From the IMG/VR virus record IMGVR_UViG_3300022821_000084, positions 1-29,159 of that record: a stretch of DNA of 29,159 nucleotides. One strand, given 5' to 3'. Numbering within the stretch: position 1 is the first letter of the stretch; each line of letters starts with the position of its first letter. Source of the stretch: a virus. Under the pieces are notes generated by a model. The model saw only the letters and a list, made by a program, of their open reading frames with translations. It ran no database searches and was not told the origin of the DNA. This document shows, one piece after another, positions 23,485-29,159 of the stretch. The position numbers and the translations under genes were made by a program.

Positions 23485-23758
23485 TTCTTGTGGTACTTTA
23501 CCCGAGAAGCCTGAAGTAACTAACTGCCTTTTTTTAATTGAACATAATAGAGCAGCTTGTTTAAATAATGTAACGGGAGAAGAGTCCGAAGTACCTCTAA
23601 CCGCTATGGATAAATATGTAGCATTTAGCCCTGGAGATTGGGTCAAAGCTATAGACTATATTCGTATGCTAGAGAAATACAGGAGGAATCACCCCGAAAT
23701 AAAAAAGCTCTTAGGCTCTTATCCATCGAAGGTAAGAGTCCAAAAGAAGAGGAATTAA
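23447..23758 (+). CDS. Small lipoprotein, outer-membrane spanin-like
   Basis: 103 aa with a short lipoprotein signal (MRYVLLIASLVFNSC), Cys15 being the likely acylated residue although Asn-Ser before it is not the commonest lipobox. The mature part, NCLFLIEHNRAACLNNVTGE, SEVPLTAMDKYVAFSPGDWV, resembles small phage lipoproteins placed near lysis genes. An outer-membrane spanin joins inner and outer membranes at the last lysis step, which implies a Gram-negative host. The start lies inside the preceding gene (38-bp overlap), as in embedded spanin pairs. Fairly sure of lipoprotein, less sure of spanin. Confidence 0.62.
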   Translation: MRYVLLIASLVFNSCGTLPEKPEVTNCLFLIEHNRAACLNNVTGEESEVPLTAMDKYVAFSPGDWVKAIDYIRMLEKYRRNHPEIKKLLGSYPSKVRVQKKRN

Positions 23759-23759
23759 T

Positions 23760-26201
23760 TTGGCTTTTAACGTCACTAAGACTTTAAGAAACTTAGCTAG
23801 AGAGCGGACTAAAACGCCACAAATTATCCTTGAGATTGAGGGGATTCCCTTCGTATTCGGTGCTAATCCCGTTGAAACTATATGGACACTAGACGAAGAT
23901 CCTATAAGATACTTCGATGATCTAGGACTACGATTCGATACACCTATAGCAGCATTTAACTCAATAGACCTTATCTCCCTAGAAGGGACCACGAAAACTA
24001 TGAGCCAGCAAGTACAACCGGATAAATCGGGTACGACTTCAATAGCTACATTAAAAATTGATCTAGTAGATAAAGACAAAAAAATCACAGATATATTAAA
24101 CTTCGAGAATTATGTCGACGATATACTAGGTAGAAATGCGACGGTTTACGTTTCCTTAGTAGGTGCGACACACCCTATCGACTCAATCCCTATTTTACAG
24201 GGCTATATTGATGACTATCAAATAGTACAAGGATCTTTCCTAGTCTCTATTAGTCATCCCGAAAACTTAAAAAGAAAGCAAGTTTATGACGAATATGCAG
24301 ACAAAACTAACGAAGGTGTGACGCTTACCGAGACAACTATAGATGTTTTAAACACGGCTCCTTTAATATTATCAGGGGATGCGGTAACATCTCACGTTAG
24401 AATCGATGACGAGATAATGAAGATTAACTCTAAGACATCGACATCTATATCAGTTACTAGAGCGCAGCTTGGAACGGTTGCGGAAACGCATGGTTTCGAT
24501 ACTGAGATAAGTAACATTTACGTCTTATCAGGTCATCCGATAGACTTAGCCCTAAAAATCTACCTGTCTAATCCTCAAGGGGATTTAACTAATTATGACG
24601 TAGAGAGCTTTGTAGATATAGCGGGCGGGGAAACGGCAACTAATGCAGTATTTTTTAAAGGATATAACATCAAGCTCCTCTCAGGAGTTGTTAGCGGTGA
24701 CTCTATTACTATTACTAATTCAGCGTCTAATAATGGGACGTATGAAGTAATAGACATCGAAGAGGATAGCACTTACGGCTCTTATATTGTCGTCGACTCT
24801 AACCTTACAAACGAGTCGGATGCTTCGGCGAGTGCTACTTTTAGTAGTCAATATGATGTATTGCCGACGGGCTTCGGGCTTGGTCTTACTAACCGAGAAG
24901 TAGACGTAGAAGGACATATAGAGATAAAGGATTTTAATCCTGCTAACTTTCCCGATATGAAGTTTTATTTAGAAGACGGCGTAGACGGGAAAGACTTTAT
25001 AGATAGAGAAATCTATTTTCCTAATGCTCTTTATTCAGTACCGAGACAGGCTAAAATTAGTCTCAAGATAGTACAACCTCCGTTAAGTACTTCGCAGATC
25101 GTAAGGATTAACGAAGAGTCAGTAGCTAACGTAGATAAGATCAGGATAGTTAGATCTACCTCAAAATACTTTTATAATACACTAGTATATAAATACGGCT
25201 ACGACCCTATCTTTAACAAGTTTAGAAGAGGAGCCATTTTTAGGAATGAGACTTCAGCTAATAGAATACAAGTAGGGACTAAGCAGCTTACTATCGAATC
25301 TAAAGGGCTAGAGGATAATCTAGAAACTACTAGCCTAATAGGAAGACAACAACAACGACTACTAGACCGCTATAGATTTGCGGCTCAATCAATAAAGAAT
25401 GTTAAACCACTTTATGAGATTGGGTATAACATTGAGATCGGAGACATTGTAGTCTTCGGATCTGATAACTTACAACTAACTGACCTTAGCTCAGGGGAGC
25501 CGACTTTCGAGGCTCGTTTAGTAGAGGTTATAAATAAAACTTTAAACATAACTAACGGCGAGGTGACTCTCGAATTATTGGAAACTGCATACGATTTAAA
25601 CGCTAGATTTGGCGTTATATCTCCAAGCAGTATTGCAGATTCAGGAAGTACTACAACCGATATAAACCTTAAACTCTCATATGGAAGTGCTGAGTTACAA
25701 GATTACGAGTTCGAGACTGAGAAATGGGAATCATTAATCGGCGAGCGAATTAGGGTAAGAAGTGACGACTATTCTTTCGATGAGACTAGAACAATAAAAC
25801 AAATAAAAGGAACTAATAGAAACACTCTAGTAATAGAGCCAGCTCTAAGCATAGCCCCGAATGAGGGCTTTATCTTAGAAGTGCCCGAATACCCTGCAAC
25901 GGGCGACGCATTGTACAAAGATCTCTTTGTATATTTTAACCCTCAAGTGCAAGTCACTAGCGGGACATCTCAGACAGTTTTTAACGCTCCGGTGTCAGAA
26001 CTGTTTGTAGGTGCTTACATTTACGTATCTAGTCCCACTTACAATAGAGATAGTTTCGCAGTAGAAGATTCTCAAATTGACAGTATAGTAGGTACGACGA
26101 TAACATTAAATAAGGCATTAGGATTCACACCGCAAGCAGGAGATCACGTAGAATTGGTCGGCTTCGTGGATGATGAAGGCTTGCCTTACAGACTTATTTA
26201 A
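23760..26201 (+). CDS. Tail hub / baseplate protein (813 aa, TTG start)
   Basis: Starts at TTG with AGAGGAA 6 nt before it. The N-terminal half has the pattern of a phage tail hub: ERTKTPQIILEIEGIPFVFG, SIATLKIDLVDKDKKITDIL, ILQGYIDDYQIVQGSFLVSI and IYLSNPQGDLTNYDVESF. The middle has FYLEDGVDGKDFIDREI, LVYKYGYDPIFNKFRRGAIF and IGRQQQRLLDRYRFAAQSIK, common to hub proteins with VxIGDIVVF near 590 and the C-terminal beta modules (VVTSGTSQTVFNAP type). It would close the tail end and hold fibres. It lies about 6 kb beyond the tape measure, which is unusual, since fibres and lysis genes intervene. Confidence 0.72.
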   Translation: MAFNVTKTLRNLARERTKTPQIILEIEGIPFVFGANPVETIWTLDEDPIRYFDDLGLRFDTPIAAFNSIDLISLEGTTKTMSQQVQPDKSGTTSIATLKIDLVDKDKKITDILNFENYVDDILGRNATVYVSLVGATHPIDSIPILQGYIDDYQIVQGSFLVSISHPENLKRKQVYDEYADKTNEGVTLTETTIDVLNTAPLILSGDAVTSHVRIDDEIMKINSKTSTSISVTRAQLGTVAETHGFDTEISNIYVLSGHPIDLALKIYLSNPQGDLTNYDVESFVDIAGGETATNAVFFKGYNIKLLSGVVSGDSITITNSASNNGTYEVIDIEEDSTYGSYIVVDSNLTNESDASASATFSSQYDVLPTGFGLGLTNREVDVEGHIEIKDFNPANFPDMKFYLEDGVDGKDFIDREIYFPNALYSVPRQAKISLKIVQPPLSTSQIVRINEESVANVDKIRIVRSTSKYFYNTLVYKYGYDPIFNKFRRGAIFRNETSANRIQVGTKQLTIESKGLEDNLETTSLIGRQQQRLLDRYRFAAQSIKNVKPLYEIGYNIEIGDIVVFGSDNLQLTDLSSGEPTFEARLVEVINKTLNITNGEVTLELLETAYDLNARFGVISPSSIADSGSTTTDINLKLSYGSAELQDYEFETEKWESLIGERIRVRSDDYSFDETRTIKQIKGTNRNTLVIEPALSIAPNEGFILEVPEYPATGDALYKDLFVYFNPQVQVTSGTSQTVFNAPVSELFVGAYIYVSSPTYNRDSFAVEDSQIDSIVGTTITLNKALGFTPQAGDHVELVGFVDDEGLPYRLI

Positions 26202-26210
26202 GGAAACTTT

Positions 26211-26741
26211 ATGGCTGATATTTTGCCCATTAGATCTAGCTTACGAGAAGAGGATGTCGCTTACAGGCGATCTGTATCCGAAGCTATACTAAACAAAGTA
26301 GGCGCACAGTCTAATTTTACCAATACATATCAACAAGACTCTTACTCTTGGAAGCTAAATGGAAATTATAGTATTGCCACTAATGTTAATTTTTATGATG
26401 GAGTTACGTCTTTGTTTTACAATACTGAGATTGTTGGGGTTTCATGGTGGCAACAATCCGGAACATCTGGAACGACCACGCTGGATATTGAGTGGTATAA
26501 TACAAGCGGCACTAATCAAGGCAGTATATTTTCAACTCGCCCCAATATTACCAGTGGCTCAAATCGCATTGGCTTTAAAAATCTTGTCACCGGAACTTTA
26601 GTTAGTCCTTCGGGAGTTAATAATCCTTCGTTTAGTAAGACTACTTTTAACGAGGGAGAGTCATTAGCTTTCGTATTAGACGGGGCAATGGTAGAAGCTT
26701 TTAACGGCGGTATAACGGTATATTATAGACCTATAAATTAA
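26211..26741 (+). CDS. Tail-tip associated protein (176 aa)
   Basis: Begins 10 bp after the hub gene. N-terminus DILPIRSSLREEDVAYRRSV, SEAILNKVGAQSNF may dock to the hub; the rest is a beta domain with aromatic residues (QQDSYSWKLNGNYS, TTLDIEWYNTSGTNQGSIFS, SLAFVLDGAMVEAFNGGITV). This layout is common in tail-tip and carbohydrate-binding virion proteins. No enzyme motif. A tail role follows from location between hub and endolysin; the precise function is unknown. Confidence 0.55.
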   Translation: MADILPIRSSLREEDVAYRRSVSEAILNKVGAQSNFTNTYQQDSYSWKLNGNYSIATNVNFYDGVTSLFYNTEIVGVSWWQQSGTSGTTTLDIEWYNTSGTNQGSIFSTRPNITSGSNRIGFKNLVTGTLVSPSGVNNPSFSKTTFNEGESLAFVLDGAMVEAFNGGITVYYRPIN

Positions 26742-26750
26742 GGAATTAGC

Positions 26751-27203
26751 ATGGCAACTTTCGCACTTGGCGCAGGAAATTTAGTAGAGGTAGCGATAGA
26801 GACAGAAACGGGATCAGGGACAACGGCTTTCGACGAAATTTATGTAGTGCCTACGGGGTTTTATGTAGAGTTAGTAGACGTTTCCCTAGAGACAAGAACT
26901 TTCGGGACTGGCGGCTACGCATCAGTGGTAGTTAGAAAGACGCTACTATCAGGATCGGACTACGTAGATTATGGAGTATTCAAGCATGATAATACAGAAA
27001 CTTTAGATAACGATGCTGTAATAGCTAATTATGTCGGCACTTATACAGGAGGGGAGGGATCTGACTTAACTAGAGCTACCTTCTGGCAAAAAATAAATGA
27101 CGGGTTTATCCTTTACGCAGGGGATAGAGTTTTTATTAAAACCAATAATTATGCAAACGAATATAAATCTAGAATAATGATTAATATTTATAAGAATCCA
27201 TAA
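26751..27203 (+). CDS. Small beta-domain virion protein (150 aa)
   Basis: Single beta-rich domain: VEVAIETETGSGTTAFDEIY, VVPTGFYVELVDVSLETRTF, ATFWQKINDGFILYAGDRVF, IKTNNYANEYKSRIMINIYK. The 'VPxG.y..L..v.....' and 'GD.v.i...n' blocks parallel the protein at 9354 and the C-terminus of the one at 10022, so all three probably share a fold. It overlaps the endolysin start by one base. Decorative or tip role inferred. Confidence 0.52.
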   Translation: MATFALGAGNLVEVAIETETGSGTTAFDEIYVVPTGFYVELVDVSLETRTFGTGGYASVVVRKTLLSGSDYVDYGVFKHDNTETLDNDAVIANYVGTYTGGEGSDLTRATFWQKINDGFILYAGDRVFIKTNNYANEYKSRIMINIYKNP

Positions 27204-27595
27204 TGATATTTAAAAAAAGAGTAGACCAAAATAGATTCTTTTGCCTTAATCCAGTAGTGATTTTAATAGCTGCCGAGATGTTTAAATGGTGTGCGACTAG
27301 GGACATCCCTTTCGTTATTACCTCAACCGTATCTACACTAAAAGAAGATAAAAGACTTAAAAGAGTGTCAACATCTCATAGAACTTGTAGAGCGTTTGAC
27401 CTTCGTAGTTGGGTTTTTACTGAAGAGGACCACATACAATTTATGGCTTTCTTTAATCGCAAGTTTAAAAACGTGGCGGCGGTGTCTAGAGATGGAACGC
27501 CTAACTTAATAGTGTACCATACGGGTACAGCTCCTCACTTTCATATTCAAATACATTCTCGCTTTGCCTTGAAGAATCCCATCGAAGCGTTATAA
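27203..27595 (+). CDS. Endolysin, M15-type peptidase
   Basis: 130 aa, single domain. The zinc site pattern of M15 (VanY/L-Ala-D-Glu endopeptidase) is visible: S-x-H59-x6-D66 in STSHRTCRAFDLRSW, and PHFHIQI with H114 (and H112) near the C-terminus. It would cut the peptide bridges in host peptidoglycan. Cys62 stands where many relatives have Gly. No signal peptide, so release should depend on a holin. Last gene of the + strand run, overlapping the previous gene by one base; a terminator follows. Confidence 0.85.
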   Translation: MIFKKRVDQNRFFCLNPVVILIAAEMFKWCATRDIPFVITSTVSTLKEDKRLKRVSTSHRTCRAFDLRSWVFTEEDHIQFMAFFNRKFKNVAAVSRDGTPNLIVYHTGTAPHFHIQIHSRFALKNPIEAL

Positions 27596-27635
27596 AATAT
27601 TATAACGCCATGGATGGCATCAAATATCCTACCTC

Positions 27636-27677
27636 AAGACGGTGATTACTCACGGACGAGGGCTTACCGTCTTTCTT
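27636..27677 (+). terminator. Terminator ending the + strand operon
   Basis: AAGACGGT (27636-27643) pairs perfectly with ACCGTCTT (27666-27673); the 22-nt loop contains a GTGA/TCAC inner pair. The downstream TTTCTT is a moderate T-tract. It stands between convergent genes; the minus-strand copy has no T-tract. Confidence 0.65.
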
Positions 27678-27909
27678 ATAAAATAAACTTTTTATATGTC
27701 ATTGCGTATAATTGTTTATTAAAGTCTAAAGTCTTTTGTAAAAACTCTGATTTACTTTCCCATTCTTTAATCTTATCAATTTTCCTTCTTACTACGTATT
27801 GCTCGAAATCGTTTTGATTGATCTCTCTACTAACTATTTTACAGTTTTCTTTTAACTCCGAGATCTTATTTTCTAAATCGAAAATTCTCTCTTGTATCTG
27901 TCTTTCCAT
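27676..27909 (-). CDS. Small coiled-coil protein (77 aa)
   Basis: On the opposite strand, last of the convergent operon. GAGG lies 7 nt before the ATG. Heptads are clear (MERQIQERIFDLENKISELK, ENCKIVSREINQNDFEQYVV, RRKIDKIKEWESKSEFLQK). No known family. The gene is 54 bp after the RusA-like gene and probably cotranscribed with it. A DNA-metabolism partner or regulator are both possible; nothing shows which. Confidence 0.6.
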   Translation of the reverse strand: MERQIQERIFDLENKISELKENCKIVSREINQNDFEQYVVRRKIDKIKEWESKSEFLQKTLDFNKQLYAMTYKKFIL

Positions 27910-27963
27910 TCTATACCTCGTTAGTCTCTAATGCTTTGCTAGGTATATTTTACCGAAGGATTT

Positions 27964-28374
27964 CTAATCATCAACCCTAAAAATCTCTACCTCGAAATAT
28001 CTTTCTTCGCTGTGCTGTTTTCCTGAGAAGAATCCTAGTACTTGACTATCATTAAACCCAAAATAATAAGCCATTATATCTTCCAAGGGCTTGATAAGAT
28101 TGGAGACATCTCCGGCGGTCTTACTTAGATGAGTAGTACCTTTCTTATAGATCGGATAGTAGAAACGATAGAAGATAAAGATAGGCTGCATCCCTACTAT
28201 TCCTAGCTCCGGTAGAACATTCTTAGTAAATAATTGATCGCACATCTCATATTCAAAAGAATTATAAGCCGATGACTTAGCTCTCTGATTGCCCCTGCCA
28301 TTTACATAGGCTTCATTAACGGAGAGTGCTTTCCCTTCTACTCGGAATTTAATTAGTTTTTGCATCTTCGACAT
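27964..28374 (-). CDS. rusA: RusA-type Holliday junction resolvase
   Basis: 136 aa, a normal size. The N-terminal GKALSVNEAYVNGRGNQRAK block and the catalytic block GDVSNLIKPLEDIM (D89, N92, K95, D99) followed by NDSQV (D109) match the RusA family. In E. coli RusA two aspartates flank one residue (D-x-D-N); here the second is Ser91, so one metal ligand is changed or replaced by another. The enzyme resolves recombination junctions or branched DNA before packaging. AGGTGA is 6 nt before the ATG, and the gene overlaps the helicase stop by 26 bp. Confidence 0.85.
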   Translation of the reverse strand: MSKMQKLIKFRVEGKALSVNEAYVNGRGNQRAKSSAYNSFEYEMCDQLFTKNVLPELGIVGMQPIFIFYRFYYPIYKKGTTHLSKTAGDVSNLIKPLEDIMAYYFGFNDSQVLGFFSGKQHSEERYFEVEIFRVDD

Positions 28375-29159
28375 TAGAAATCACCTTTTTTTTATCTTTT
28401 ATTTTACTGTAAATCATATGATCAATCTTAGAACTAAAGATATAATAATAGAAGCATGTAGATTTCTGACCTACTCTATGGATTCTTTTTTCAGCCTGTT
28501 CAATGTCAGAAGGAACCCAAGGAATGTCATTAAAAATCATGTAGTTTGTATTAGTTAAATTAACCCCTACTGATAAAGCTCCAATAGATGCGACTAAAGC
28601 ACAGTGTTTCCCTGCTTTAAATTCGTCTATAATGTCCGATCTCTTCTCAGGACTTACGCTCCCGTGTATGTGGGGTACTTTAAAATGTTTAGCGATAGCT
28701 TCGCAAGATGCTCTATGATGTGTGAATATAACGGGGGACTTCTCTTCAGCTATTAACTCTTCGGCTAACTCAATAGTGTATTTAGTTTTAGCTAATGCAT
28801 TGGCTGACTTAACAGTAGCGAATGCAGCATCGTCTCGATTAGTATTGAACGCTTCAAAGGCATTTATGAGGGATCTATCATATTCGTTTTTATCTTTTGT
28901 CTGTATAAATTTATATGTTTGCTCGGGTAGATCTATCTCAACGTCACAAAGTTTCTTTCTATAATAGATCGGGGCTATTAAAGTCTTTAGCTCCATCAAC
29001 CTCTCAGGCTTTAATCCTTCGAATCTTCTAAAGGTGTAACCATTAGCAAAGAAAGGAGTCTCATAGCAAAAGGTATGACAGAATCTATTGTGTGATTTGT
29101 ATTGCTCTAGGGAGTATTTCTTTCCTAGACTACATAATTTAAGTAGATGCCAGATATCG
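28349..29159 (-). CDS. SNF2-family helicase, C-terminal part (5' end outside window)
   Basis: The minus-strand frame stays open to the right edge, so the gene begins beyond it; the TTG/ATG near 28999 is internal. The upstream part reads DIWHLLKLCSLGKKYSLEQY, then RRFEGLKPERLMELKTLIAP, matching the linker of SNF2 enzymes. The C-terminal helicase lobe shows motif IV (SPVIFTHHRASCEAIAKHF), HGSVSPEKR, motif V (ASIGALSVGVNLTNTNYMIF) and motif VI (EQAEKRIHRVGQ). It is an ATP-driven DNA translocase of the SMARCAL1/DEAD-like type, probably for fork or recombination steps. The N-terminal ATPase lobe cannot be checked here. Confidence 0.9.
   Translation of the reverse strand, partial: DIWHLLKLCSLGKKYSLEQYKSHNRFCHTFCYETPFFANGYTFRRFEGLKPERLMELKTLIAPIYYRKKLCDVEIDLPEQTYKFIQTKDKNEYDRSLINAFEAFNTNRDDAAFATVKSANALAKTKYTIELAEELIAEEKSPVIFTHHRASCEAIAKHFKVPHIHGSVSPEKRSDIIDEFKAGKHCALVASIGALSVGVNLTNTNYMIFNDIPWVPSDIEQAEKRIHRVGQKSTCFYYYIFSSKIDHMIYSKIKDKKKVISNVEDAKTN

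Noticed and set aside
27614-27817. Plus-strand 67-aa frame after the endolysin
   Set aside because: It runs through the terminator and opposite the coiled-coil gene and has no good start signal.
28997-28999. TTG/ATG near 28999 as the start of a 216-aa helicase fragment
   Set aside because: The frame is open to the window edge and the upstream residues match the SNF2 linker, so the gene is cut by the edge.

Overview
The window is a contiguous piece of a tailed double-stranded DNA phage genome, AT-rich and tightly packed, with almost every gene on the + strand overlapping or abutting the next. The long tape measure protein, a major tail tube protein and a frameshifted tail-assembly chaperone pair, with no sheath gene seen, point to a siphovirus (long non-contractile tail). 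A small lipoprotein that looks like an outer-membrane spanin points to a Gram-negative host. Ribosome binding sites are AAGGA/GAGG type and the best promoters are ordinary sigma-70 type. No integrase, repressor or attachment site is visible, so nothing here argues for lysogeny. Several fibre and decoration domains resemble those I know from marine and environmental phage sequences, but the host cannot be named from this sequence.

Layout. (1) 1-3023, an accessory block: an Ala/Tyr/Ser-rich immunity-like protein that runs in from the left edge, three unrecognised proteins, a strong terminator (1848-1899), a calcineurin-type metallophosphoesterase and another small unknown, closed by a second strong terminator (3065-3088). 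(2) 3149-9122, packaging and head: a near-consensus promoter, small and large terminase, portal with a repetitive acidic tail, two neck/morphogenesis-like proteins, scaffold and major capsid protein. (3) 9131-12160, small structural proteins: beta-rich head or tail decoration candidates, one with tandem repeats, a short coiled-coil protein, and a two-helix membrane protein. (4) 12157-17924, connector and tail: head-tail connector, tail terminator-like protein, tail tube, chaperone pair with a programmed -1 frameshift, tape measure and a distal-tail-like protein. (5) 17924-22712, fibre and receptor-binding proteins. (6) 22736-23758, a new promoter followed by four small genes, including a membrane coiled-coil protein and a spanin-like lipoprotein. 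(7) 23760-27595, tail hub, two small tail proteins and an M15-type endolysin, ended by a terminator. (8) 27676-29159, on the opposite strand: a small coiled-coil protein, a RusA-type Holliday junction resolvase and the C-terminal half of an SNF2-type helicase. This is the end of a convergent DNA-metabolism operon.

The most interesting signals are regulatory rather than new enzymes. There is a complete, dnaX-like -1 frameshift element in the tail chaperones (Shine-Dalgarno stimulator, A AAA AAG, 6-nt spacer, long stem). The major capsid and tail tube genes share an identical 25-nt translation start region, and each is followed by a perfect hairpin; the tail tube one contains a copy of the anti-Shine-Dalgarno sequence. 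A palindrome-based hairpin masks the ribosome binding site of one accessory gene. Lysis-like genes sit between the fibres and the tail hub under their own promoter.
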